Shown here: piece after piece, positions 1 to 8,054 of the stretch
How the letters are laid out: each line of letters begins with the position of its first letter
How positions within the stretch are numbered: the stretch's first letter is position 1
Assembly (NCBI GenBank): GCA_030066665.1
Contig: JASJBD010000004.1
Span: 1-64,000, forward strand
Direction of reading: 5' to 3'
DNA length: 64,000 nt
DNA from: Gammaproteobacteria bacterium
GTDB lineage: Bacteria > Pseudomonadota > Gammaproteobacteria > Steroidobacterales > GCA-2729495
Position numbers and translations under genes: made by a program
The notes under the pieces: generated by a model
The model's database searches: none
What the model saw: only the letters and a program-made list of their open reading frames with translations
Told to the model about the DNA's origin: nothing

Positions 1-2
1 AC

Positions 3-848
3 ATGGAGTTCTACTGCAATCACAATACCGCCAAGACGGGTGACACGTTCTTGCGGGTCGAGACATATGACTCCGACAAGCTGTCCCGGGTGGTGCTCGA
101 GGAATATGCGGTGCGTGATCAGATGCGCGGCTGCGTAATCATGGCGCTCCCGAAGCCCGACAACAATGTGCCAATCTTTTTCTTTCAGCTGGGCGGTAAA
201 GGTGATCGATCGATTGGCGTGCTCGATATCGCCAGCCTGACAGACAATATTGACTATTCGCCGCTAATGCCGGTGCACGAGAAATACAGCCGGCTCCTCG
301 GGCTTGGCCCCACGAAGGTCGACTGGCTAACAAAGTGCTGCTCACCGTACCTGTTGTCCTGCCAGTACGATCGCCTGGACTGCGACCTGTACATCGAGGC
401 CATGGAGGCGTATTTCGACGTGTGGGTCGAGCACTACCTGAAGCCTGGTGTGACGATCGACGATCCTGGCGAGATCGATCGGACCCGCAACGCGCTGTAC
501 AAGTTCAAATACGTTCTGCATCACTACGATCCGGCTTACGGCATTTTCGCCAAGTCCTGGGGCAAGCCGGTTGCCGACGCCTTTGTCTATCTGGAATGCC
601 ACGATGATCCTGGCTACCGACCGCCGCGGGACCTGCAGAACAAGCTCAAGATGTGGGACAACCGTGAGTTGGGCGTCATCTGGTCCGAAGATGCCCAGCG
701 CTTGGCGATGGCAGCGCCGGAGGCGAGTCAGCCCGATCTGAGAAGACGTCTGGAGCAGCAGGCAGCTGATGCCCGCCTCGGCATCATTACGCCGGATATC
801 TACCACCGCTTCGAAGGAAATGAGGAAACAGCCGTCCGGACGAGATGA
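3..848 (+). CDS. Hypothetical protein, possibly distantly related to ferredoxin-dependent bilin reductases (HY2/PcyA-type); 5' context cut by window
   Basis: 281-aa ORF from ATG at position 3; C-terminal pattern 'ALYKFKYVLHHYDPAYGIFAKSWGKPVADAFVY' recalls the FDBR C-terminus. Weak pattern match only. Confidence 0.4.
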   Translation: MEFYCNHNTAKTGDTFLRVETYDSDKLSRVVLEEYAVRDQMRGCVIMALPKPDNNVPIFFFQLGGKGDRSIGVLDIASLTDNIDYSPLMPVHEKYSRLLGLGPTKVDWLTKCCSPYLLSCQYDRLDCDLYIEAMEAYFDVWVEHYLKPGVTIDDPGEIDRTRNALYKFKYVLHHYDPAYGIFAKSWGKPVADAFVYLECHDDPGYRPPRDLQNKLKMWDNRELGVIWSEDAQRLAMAAPEASQPDLRRRLEQQAADARLGIITPDIYHRFEGNEETAVRTR

Positions 849-927
849 GAAATTGCGACGGATATAACAAATTGTTTTTAGGAGTTTTTATTCTGAGATC
901 AACATCGCAGTTTTGACGGGAGTCGAG

Positions 928-960
928 TCTATACGTATAAGTCAGTATACAAATGTACAC
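928..960. promoter_or_regulatory. Conserved regulatory block, copy 1: TCTATACGTATAAGTCAGTATACAAATGTACAC
   Basis: Contains near-palindrome GTATACA-AA-TGTACAC (945-960) and palindrome TATACGTATA (930-939); same arrangement at 2739-2771 and 4749-4781. Confidence 0.7.
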
Positions 961-1019
961 TTTGGAGCTATAGGATAATGTTGTTCGGTGGCACAGGCGC
1001 TGCCGACAAGGAGAGCACC

Positions 1020-1661
1020 ATGGCTGAGGGTAAATCGAAAAAACCGGCCAAACAGAAGGCACAGGCGAAAGCCGTTGCAAAGCCGCGACCAGAGGCGAAA
1101 AAAGAAGCCGCCGTAAAATCAGAAGCGGTTGCGAAGTCGCGAGCAGAAATGAAGCAGGCTGTTACCGAGTTGACGCAATCAGTCACTGAGGTGAAAGGGT
1201 TCTTCCAATCGCCATACCGTTGGACCATGCAAACGGGCGAGAAGCTCAGCATGGTAACGCTTGATATCCCCTGGGTCGTCCTGCAGGAAATCGGTCTGTC
1301 GGAAGAGCGGGCATCGGCGGCGAAGGATTTCAACCACAGATTCGTCAGAGGTCTCTACGGAGGTGTGGACAAAGTTGCCACCAAGATGGGCAGTGCGCTT
1401 TCGTATCCCTTCCGGGCGATCGGTTCGGCAGTAAGCAAGGCAGGTTCCGGGAAGGCGGAGAAGAAACCGGCCGCGAAGCCAAAGGAGAAAGTAGCTAAGG
1501 CCGAGAAGAAAGTGGCTAAGGCAGAGGAGAAGGTAGCTGCGAAATCAACCAAGGCTGCGAAGTCAAAAAAGGCCACAGTCGAAAAAAAAGCGACCGAAAA
1601 AAAAGCGAAGGTTGAAAAGGTAGCGGCCGAGGTAAAAGAAAAAATGGATGAGGCCGCATAG
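1020..1661 (+). CDS. Phasin-like protein with Lys/Ala-rich histone H1-like C-terminal tail (PhaF-like architecture)
   Basis: ATG at 1020 preceded by AAGGAGAG; core 'GFFQSPYRWTMQTGEKLSMVTLDIPWVVLQEIGLSEERASAAKDFNHRFVRGLYGGVDKV' aligns with three neighbours; basic N- and C-terminal tails. Confidence 0.65.
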   Translation: MAEGKSKKPAKQKAQAKAVAKPRPEAKKEAAVKSEAVAKSRAEMKQAVTELTQSVTEVKGFFQSPYRWTMQTGEKLSMVTLDIPWVVLQEIGLSEERASAAKDFNHRFVRGLYGGVDKVATKMGSALSYPFRAIGSAVSKAGSGKAEKKPAAKPKEKVAKAEKKVAKAEEKVAAKSTKAAKSKKATVEKKATEKKAKVEKVAAEVKEKMDEAA

Positions 1662-1689
1662 CTTAGACGGCACCAGCCTCCAAAGATCA

Positions 1690-1718
1690 GGGCAAACTTA
1701 GTGTTTGCCCTTTTTTTT
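1690..1718. terminator. Rho-independent terminator GGGCAAAC-TTAGT-GTTTGCCC-T8, overlapping the 3' end of the convergent minus-strand gene
   Basis: 8-bp stem followed by T8, located between convergent ORFs. Confidence 0.8.
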
Positions 1719-2066
1719 CCGCTTCGATTTCTTGCCTTCGGCAGATTTCTTTGGCCCAGCGCCGGAATTTGTGGGCGGCGGACTGCTTTGATCTTCGATC
1801 AAATCGCGCAGCTCGCCGGCCTGCTTGACGGCCAAATCGCTGAATTCATCGAATGAGGAACAAACGCTGCCGTAAACGCGGTCAAGTATCCTGCGGTGAG
1901 ATGCCTTTAGAGCGCTGGCCTTCTCCTCCGGATAGCCGAACTCCCGGGCAATATCGACTGGTACTTCCACCATGGTCTGATGCACGTTGCTCACGGCATC
2001 CATCCCATTCTTAAAAGCGCTTTGGGCAAAGTCCCTGAATCGGGAGATTCTTTTTGTTTTACTCAT
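1698..2066 (-). CDS. Phasin-like paralog with Lys-rich C-terminus
   Basis: 'AFKNGMDAVSNVHQTMVEVPVDIAREFGYPEEKASALKASHRRILDRVYGSVCSSFDEF' aligns with paralogs; directly downstream of the TetR gene. Confidence 0.65.
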   Translation of the reverse strand: MSKTKRISRFRDFAQSAFKNGMDAVSNVHQTMVEVPVDIAREFGYPEEKASALKASHRRILDRVYGSVCSSFDEFSDLAVKQAGELRDLIEDQSSPPPTNSGAGPKKSAEGKKSKRKKKGKH

Positions 2067-2091
2067 TTGTCAGGCTGTAGCTTTGATAGCG

Positions 2092-2715
2092 TCAAACTGT
2101 GTCACTGTGTTGCCAGTATTGCGCACCGGCCATAATCAATTCGATTTCCCGCTTGGTTCGCTCCTTGTGTTCCTGCAACAGAGCGGGCTTGTCTGGCGGT
2201 ATTGCAAGCAGCGTGGTCGTATCTTCGAGTAGCGTTGACACAATGAGACCCGCAGCGACATCTCGGTCGGCCGCCTTCAGGTCCGGCAGTACCAGCGACA
2301 GGTCGCTGGCGATCCGACTCCGCACGAACCCTAATTCATTCCGAATGGCATCCTGCAATGCTTGAGTACCACCCGTTCGCGACTGGTTCATGAATTGCAC
2401 GACGTTGGCATTTTCGAGTACGTATTGGTGATAGACGTCGAGGCTACGTCCTATGATCTCGTCCAGCGGCCGTTCTGAATCAAAGCTGCCGCGCATCAAT
2501 CGGCGCAGGTTCAGGCCGAGCTCATCGACCATGGCCAGCCCCAGTTCCTCCATATCACCGAAATGTCGATAGAAAGAGGTCGGGACGACGCCGGCATGCT
2601 TCGCCACTTCACGCAGACTGATGGATGCAAAGTTGGCACCGTAGCCCACGATTGACAGCACGGCGTCCATCAGCGCATTCCTGGTGCGAGCTTTTTTTTC
2701 GGCCCGGGACGGCAT
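2092..2715 (-). CDS. TetR-family transcriptional regulator, FabR-like
   Basis: 'FASISLREVAKHAGVVPTSFYRHFGDMEELGLAMVDELGLNLRRLMR' closely resembles the FabR HTH region. Confidence 0.8.
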   Translation of the reverse strand: MPSRAEKKARTRNALMDAVLSIVGYGANFASISLREVAKHAGVVPTSFYRHFGDMEELGLAMVDELGLNLRRLMRGSFDSERPLDEIIGRSLDVYHQYVLENANVVQFMNQSRTGGTQALQDAIRNELGFVRSRIASDLSLVLPDLKAADRDVAAGLIVSTLLEDTTTLLAIPPDKPALLQEHKERTKREIELIMAGAQYWQHSDTV

Positions 2716-2738
2716 CGATCACCAGATTCCTGTTAGTC

Positions 2739-2771
2739 TTTATAGGTATTTGTCAGTATACAACCGTTCAC
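2739..2771. promoter_or_regulatory. Conserved regulatory block, copy 2: TTTATAGGTATTTGTCAGTATACAACCGTTCAC
   Basis: Lies in the divergent promoter between the TetR gene and the phasin-like gene at 2825; core GTATACAA-CC-GTTCAC at 2756-2771. Confidence 0.65.
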
Positions 2772-2824
2772 TATCACCTGATATATACGTAACCCAGTTT
2801 TGAACCACCGACAGGGGAAAAATT

Positions 2825-3085
2825 ATGAGCGACAAGAAACAGGAATCAGGCGGGGGCGGGACCCATCTTCTCGGGGTAGCTTTCAGGGCCGGCCTGGGTG
2901 CCTGCGAGAAAATGCAGCGGACCGCGATTGAGATCCCGCTGGACATCCTCGCCAAAGCTGGTTTCGATGAGGAAAAAGTCACGAGTATCCGTGAGCAGGC
3001 TGGCCAGAAAATCCACGAGATGTATGAATTGATCGACTCGGCTGCGACCAAGACCGGTCTCGTCGACGATAAGTCGAAAGAATAG
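2825..3085 (+). CDS. Phasin-like paralog (86 aa)
   Basis: 'AFRAGLGACEKMQRTAIEIPLDILAKAGFDEEKVTSIREQAGQKIHEMYELIDSA'. Confidence 0.65.
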   Translation: MSDKKQESGGGGTHLLGVAFRAGLGACEKMQRTAIEIPLDILAKAGFDEEKVTSIREQAGQKIHEMYELIDSAATKTGLVDDKSKE

Positions 3086-3112
3086 TTTCGCGCGGAGCAA
3101 ACCGACCGCAAT

Positions 3113-3148
3113 AAAAAAGCGCGCCCCTCAGGGCGCGCCTTTTTTTTC
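3113..3148. terminator. Bidirectional Rho-independent terminator
   Basis: AAAAAA-GCGCGCCC-CTCA-GGGCGCGC-CTTTTTTTT between convergent genes. Confidence 0.85.
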
Positions 3149-3167
3149 CAAACTGTGTTTTGTCTTG

Positions 3168-4529
3168 CTACGGGATCTGCTCCGGCACGCCGGGCGGCAT
3201 GCCCGTCGGTACGCCCAGCAGACGCCGTCGCAGCCACAGATAGTTTTCATACTTCTTGAAGATCGACAGCTTGTAATCGCAGCCCGGCGGGAAAATGTTC
3301 CCTTCCAGGTAGACCGGTCCTTCATTAGTGAAAATCACGTCCCAGCTGATTTCCACGTCGCCGTACATCTTGTTGTGCATTGCGATGCAGGCTTCGATAA
3401 CGTCGTTCATCTCCGGTACCGGAATGCCGGTGTATTTGCCGTCGCTGTGCGGGCGGATCGGCTGGCCGATCGTGCTGTCCTCGTAGTTCATCAGGTACGT
3501 ATCGAGATCGAAGTACGCGGTTGAATTCGAACCTTCCGGCGCAGGCAGGAACACGGCTGCCATCAGTTCGGCGTTGCCGTCGGCGTTCAATGTCATGATG
3601 CGGAAGCTACTGACCGGGAACGGCTCGCGCGTGCGATGCAATTTCTCGATCACGCCATTGTCATAGATCTTCAGGATGAATTCCTTCAGCTCGTCCTTCG
3701 TATAGGTGGTGGCCTCATCGGGTTGTTTCTCCGGGTCCTCGCAGATATAGACCTGGTTCTCTGCATCCCAGGTCATGGTGCGCAGGAATACCCCGGCACC
3801 ACCATGGGTCGGTTTGATGACAATGTCATCTTCCGGCAACTCGCCACGAACATGACCATGAACGATGACCGCGTATTCCTTTGTCGCGTGATGCCCTTCA
3901 GGCAGGTGGTTTTCGAAAACCTCGTGCCAGAAAATCTTGGATGAATGCTTCAGCGCGCGACTGGGATGCAGGCCGGCCTTGTGTTGCAGATAAGCATGCA
4001 AGGTAAACATGGTCATCAGCATCACGTTGTAGTTGGCCCAGCCCATGAAGCTGAACGGCTGGAACAGGGGCGGGATTTCGATCTTCTTCACATGTTGCAG
4101 ATAGGGTGGTGCGATAGCGACGGCCAGCAACGAGAAGATTGGTGCAAACAGCATCAGGATCGGTGTCAATACGACGATCAGCGGCAGCCATGCCCGACCG
4201 TGCGACTCATCCGAAATTCGATAAATCAGGCTCTGGAAGAAATGTTTCAGACCCAGGAAGCTCTTGACCGGATGCAGGAACATCAGCGAGTAGAACGCCC
4301 GCCAGCAATTGAAGGTATCGCTCCAGTAGCCCTGGTACTGCCAGTTGGCCGCATCGGGCTGACCGAGGCGCGCAAAATAATCGGGCCAGATCGGTGTCCG
4401 TGAGATGCCTGCGCCTTTTTCGGCGCCAGGTCCGCTGCCGGTCTTGGTCAGATCGACAGGCTCGATTGTCGCGTCGGCCGTGGCTTCGGCTTTAGCCTGG
4501 CCAGCGCTCATTTCGACGGATGCACTCAT
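3168..4529 (-). CDS. ATP-grasp domain protein with N-terminal hydrophobic segments
   Basis: 'DDIVIKPTHGGAGVFLRTM' and 'ISWDVIFTNEGPVYLEGN' ATP-grasp-type motifs; hydrophobic stretch 'LPLIVVLTPILMLFAPIFSLLAVAIAP'; start at 4529 with upstream GGAGGAATCC. Confidence 0.6.
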   Translation of the reverse strand: MSASVEMSAGQAKAEATADATIEPVDLTKTGSGPGAEKGAGISRTPIWPDYFARLGQPDAANWQYQGYWSDTFNCWRAFYSLMFLHPVKSFLGLKHFFQSLIYRISDESHGRAWLPLIVVLTPILMLFAPIFSLLAVAIAPPYLQHVKKIEIPPLFQPFSFMGWANYNVMLMTMFTLHAYLQHKAGLHPSRALKHSSKIFWHEVFENHLPEGHHATKEYAVIVHGHVRGELPEDDIVIKPTHGGAGVFLRTMTWDAENQVYICEDPEKQPDEATTYTKDELKEFILKIYDNGVIEKLHRTREPFPVSSFRIMTLNADGNAELMAAVFLPAPEGSNSTAYFDLDTYLMNYEDSTIGQPIRPHSDGKYTGIPVPEMNDVIEACIAMHNKMYGDVEISWDVIFTNEGPVYLEGNIFPPGCDYKLSIFKKYENYLWLRRRLLGVPTGMPPGVPEQIP

Positions 4530-4748
4530 TGTTGGATTCCTCCTGGTCCTCCCCCGCGGAGGCCTCCTGGCGGGGAAGTTTCGGTTACACGGCGGTTGCC
4601 AAAAATCCGGAAAAACCGAGACGGTTACGCACGGCCCCAATGACAACACAATTGTACGGTTTCGCAGCCATTTCGATGGTCAATCTTAACACATTGATAA
4701 TATTGTATATATAGTCGAATCGCGGCTATTTCTTATGTCAAAATGGCG

Positions 4749-4781
4749 TCTATACGTATATGTCTGTATACAAGTGTGCAC
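4749..4781. promoter_or_regulatory. Conserved regulatory block, copy 3: TCTATACGTATATGTCTGTATACAAGTGTGCAC
   Basis: Between the ATP-grasp gene (-) and the phasin-like gene (+); core GTATACAA-GTGTGCAC at 4766-4781. Confidence 0.7.
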
Positions 4782-4828
4782 TAAAAATGCTATATGTAAT
4801 GCAGGCGTTGGCAAAGGAGGGCAGGACG

Positions 4829-5155
4829 ATGACCACCAGTGGAAACAACGTGAGTAAAGACAGGAACGATAGCGGTTTCGTAGGATTCCTGCGCGAGTCC
4901 TTCCAGGCCGGCATGAAAGGTGTTGAAGGCATTCATCGGACGATGGCGGAAATCCCGCTCGATATGCTGGAAGGCCTCGGAGTCTCTGAAGAGAAAACCG
5001 CCGGCGTGCGCGAGAAACATCGCGGGATGCTGCGCGGCCTGTATGGTTCGATCGATTCCATCGCTGGCCAGCTGGCCGATTCTGCGACGGATCAAGTCGA
5101 GCGAGTCAGCGAGGCAGTCAGCACGTCGGATTCCGACGCTGAGAAAGCCCGCTAA
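4829..5155 (+). CDS. Phasin-like paralog (108 aa)
   Basis: RBS AAAGGAGG before ATG 4829; 'SFQAGMKGVEGIHRTMAEIPLDMLEGLGVSEEKTAGVREKHRGMLRGLYGSIDSI'. Confidence 0.7.
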   Translation: MTTSGNNVSKDRNDSGFVGFLRESFQAGMKGVEGIHRTMAEIPLDMLEGLGVSEEKTAGVREKHRGMLRGLYGSIDSIAGQLADSATDQVERVSEAVSTSDSDAEKAR

Positions 5156-5298
5156 GTCAGTGTGAACAAACCGACAGAGGAGATCCTGCCAGCGGCAAAA
5201 GGTCGTTGGCAGGAGCGGGGTTGATGCGTCGGTAAGTCACAGGTAATTTCCACAGCACGACAGCCAGGACTGCCACGAGACAGGGGAAGGAGAAACGC

Positions 5299-5553
5299 AT
5301 GCCCGATTTCAAGTGGATTGAGAATGCCGAAGCCGTATACGAGAAAACGATCTCGGCGACGCCATTTCCATTTCGTCGCACGACGAAGGATGGTCTGGAC
5401 GAGCTCTTGATGGAGCAATTCGGCGAAAACACGGAAATCAGCGAAGCAGATCTTGTAGCCGTAATCAAAGAGCACACGCCGTCGCCGTTTCTCGGACGTG
5501 GGATGAAAGCCATCGCACCGCTGCTGTCAGACCCTTCGCTCGCCGAATACTGA
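5299..5553 (+). CDS. Small PCP_red-like domain protein (84 aa)
   Basis: 'WIENAEAVYEKTISATPFPFRRTTKDGLDELLMEQFGENTEISEADLVAVIKE' fits the short PCP_red pattern; RBS GGAAGGAG. Confidence 0.45.
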   Translation: MPDFKWIENAEAVYEKTISATPFPFRRTTKDGLDELLMEQFGENTEISEADLVAVIKEHTPSPFLGRGMKAIAPLLSDPSLAEY

Positions 5554-5581
5554 CGCCCCAGACGCTAACGGGATCCCTGTC

Positions 5582-5833
5582 ATGACAAACCCCTACTGGG
5601 TGATTGCCCAGTGTGGCATTCTGCTCGAGATTTTTGGCGCGCTCTATATTTTCGTGGCATCAATATCGGCGCATCGCCAGATTGAGAGAATCTTTCGCGG
5701 TCTGGATGGCTGGAAAGAAATTCCCAAGCTGGTGGCCACCATTCAGCACCAGACCCGGACCGACATTACTGGCTTCGCCCTGCTGGGCAGTGGACTGATC
5801 ATGCAATTCATCGGCGGCTTCGGCACGCTGTGA
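5582..5833 (+). CDS. Hypothetical small membrane protein (83 aa)
   Basis: Two hydrophobic segments; its stop overlaps the next GTG start. Confidence 0.5.
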   Translation: MTNPYWVIAQCGILLEIFGALYIFVASISAHRQIERIFRGLDGWKEIPKLVATIQHQTRTDITGFALLGSGLIMQFIGGFGTL

Positions 5834-7023
5834 GTGCTGGCGGCGACGGGCGCCTGCGCGGCATTCCCCGCGGTGTCTGGGCGCTTGGGCTGGTCAGCTT
5901 GTTCATGGACATCTCGTCGGAGATGGTCCATAGCCTGCTGCCGGTGTTCTTTGTTACCGTCATCGGGCTGAGCTATACCAGCGTCGGCCTGATCGAAGGT
6001 GTTGCGCAAGCGATTGCGCTGATCACCAAGATGTTCTCCGGTGCGCTTAGCGATGTGTTGCGGCGGCGTAAACCACTGGCGCTGCTGGGCTACGGCCTGG
6101 CCGCGCTGACCAAGCCGGTCTTCGCATTGGCGACCACGGCGCAAATTGCCGTATCGGCACGCTTCGTCGACCGGCTTGGCAAGGGCATTCGCGGCGCGCC
6201 ACGCGACGCGCTCATCGCTGACATCACGCCGGACGCCGTCCGCGGCGCCAGTTACGGCTTGCGCCAGTCGTTGGATTCGGTCGGTGCTTTCGTCGGGCCG
6301 CTGCTGGCGCTGGTGCTGATGGCACTGCTGGCGGACGACATTCGCGGCGTGTTCTGGTTTGCGTTGGCGCCGGCGCTTCTATCGGTGCTGATCCTGTGGT
6401 TTGGTGTCTCTGAGCCGGAGCACGACCCCGAAGATGATGCCGCAAGATCGCCACTGCAGATGCGCGAAATACGGCAGCTGGGCGCGTCCTACTGGGCCAC
6501 GGTGTTCATCGGGGCGATCCTGATGCTGGCCGGCTTCAGCGAAGCATTCCTCGTCTTGCGTGCCCAGCAGCTTGGCCTGTCATTGACGCTTGTGCCGCTG
6601 GTCTTCATCGTGATGAACGTCGTCTACGCCATGTCCGCGTATCCCGCCGGTGTGATGTCGGACCGGTGGGGACGCTCCGGCTTACTGGTTGCCGGGTTCA
6701 TCGTCCTGATTGTCGGCGATTTGGTGCTGGCAGCAGCCGATGACATCTGGCTCGTAATGCTGGGTGTCGTGCTGTGGGGGTTGTACATGGGCCTGACGCA
6801 GGGCGTCCTGGCAGCGCTGGTTGCCGATACCGCGCCGGCGCAACTGCGTGGGACCGCCTTCGGACTGTTCAACCTCGTCAGCGGGATCGCCTTTCTGTGT
6901 GCCAGCGTTATCGCGGGTTGGTTGTGGGATCAATACGGTCCATCCGCGCCGTTCATTGCGTCCGCTGTATTCGCCAGCGTCGCGCTCGCTGCATGGACGG
7001 TACGTAGTATCCGCAGTGTTTAG
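5830..7023 (+). CDS. MFS transporter
   Basis: 397 aa polytopic; GTG start; 'FVDRLGKGIRGAPRDALIADITP' MFS motif. Confidence 0.85.
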   Translation: MSAGGDGRLRGIPRGVWALGLVSLFMDISSEMVHSLLPVFFVTVIGLSYTSVGLIEGVAQAIALITKMFSGALSDVLRRRKPLALLGYGLAALTKPVFALATTAQIAVSARFVDRLGKGIRGAPRDALIADITPDAVRGASYGLRQSLDSVGAFVGPLLALVLMALLADDIRGVFWFALAPALLSVLILWFGVSEPEHDPEDDAARSPLQMREIRQLGASYWATVFIGAILMLAGFSEAFLVLRAQQLGLSLTLVPLVFIVMNVVYAMSAYPAGVMSDRWGRSGLLVAGFIVLIVGDLVLAAADDIWLVMLGVVLWGLYMGLTQGVLAALVADTAPAQLRGTAFGLFNLVSGIAFLCASVIAGWLWDQYGPSAPFIASAVFASVALAAWTVRSIRSV

Positions 7024-7067
7024 CGCATAGCGACACCCTAGACTCGTTGGCAGGAAGCGGACGAGCG

Positions 7068-8054
7068 ATGACAATCTTCCAGGATCTTCACGACGTGCTC
7101 CATGGCAAGGTGCGCGGCCACCCGGTCGGCATCAGCCTGTTTGTCGACGATATCCCGGAACGGTACCGCGCCAGGCGCGTCGATCCCTGCGCCATTGTGC
7201 GTCTCGCCATGGACGATGGTGAAATCGTTTATATCGATCGCGAGCATCATGATTGCACGGTCGGGGTGTTTACCGGCGGCATGCATGAAGGTACGGCAGA
7301 TATCCGCACCGGCGCCTACCTGTCCAAAAACATTCCGGCATATACCGACGAGGCGGCTGCCCGCACCAAGTCTGGCAAATTCGTGTTGCCGCCGGGTACG
7401 GTCAGGGCAATCGGGGCTGCGCCGCTGAATCGCATCCCGGACGGCGTCCGCGTCGACTGGATTGTGTGCGTGTGCATTCCACACTGGGTGCATTTCATTG
7501 GCGGTGCCCGCACGGTCATCGACGGCACACCGCCACATGGTGCAGCCGGCACGTCCTTCTGCAGCGAGCTGTTCGCGACTCCGTGGCACGAAGACAATGT
7601 AGTAATCACTCCGGCGGATATTGGCGGGCGAATGATGAATCGCATCAAGCCGGAGGAAATGTTCGTCATCGTGCCGATGAAATACACTCATACCCTGGTG
7701 AGTTTGCTTGCCGACCAGCCGGATGCGCGCGCGATGCTGGAAGCGACGCGCCCGCCGGATTCGCCCTACTGGGAAAAGCGCAAGCGCGCCGCGGAAAAGC
7801 AGCAGCGGCGTAAGCCAGAGACCGGTAGCGATGATGACGACAGATCGTTGGTTATTACCATGCCATGGCAGGAGGAGGCCAAGGCGCTGATTCGGCAGGC
7901 GCCGGCCGGCATGCTGGATATGGCGATCGGCTATGTCGAGGACTTTGCGCGCGAGAATGGCTACGAGGTCGTAACGGCTGAAGTGATTGCAGAGCAAATG
8001 AGATCGGTCGGGATGGATCCGGCCATGCTGAGCGGAGGCACCAATGCAAGTTGA
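7068..8054 (+). CDS. DUF169-like protein with C-terminal PCP_red-like domain
   Basis: N-terminal 'HPVGISLFVDDIPE...CAIVRLAMDDGEIVY' DUF169-like; C-terminal 'MPWQEEAKALIRQAPAGMLDMAIGYVEDFARENGYEVVTAEVIAEQM' PCP_red-like. Confidence 0.55.
   Translation: MTIFQDLHDVLHGKVRGHPVGISLFVDDIPERYRARRVDPCAIVRLAMDDGEIVYIDREHHDCTVGVFTGGMHEGTADIRTGAYLSKNIPAYTDEAAARTKSGKFVLPPGTVRAIGAAPLNRIPDGVRVDWIVCVCIPHWVHFIGGARTVIDGTPPHGAAGTSFCSELFATPWHEDNVVITPADIGGRMMNRIKPEEMFVIVPMKYTHTLVSLLADQPDARAMLEATRPPDSPYWEKRKRAAEKQQRRKPETGSDDDDRSLVITMPWQEEAKALIRQAPAGMLDMAIGYVEDFARENGYEVVTAEVIAEQMRSVGMDPAMLSGGTNAS

Noticed and set aside
1440-1650. Repeat-like DNA coding the Lys/Ala tail considered as a tandem repeat or CRISPR-like array
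   Set aside because: No constant repeat unit with regular spacers; explained by low-complexity KAEKK coding.
7038-7997. 319-aa minus-strand ORF opposite the DUF169-like gene
   Set aside because: Antisense shadow; the + strand frame has recognisable DUF169 and PCP_red-like patterns.
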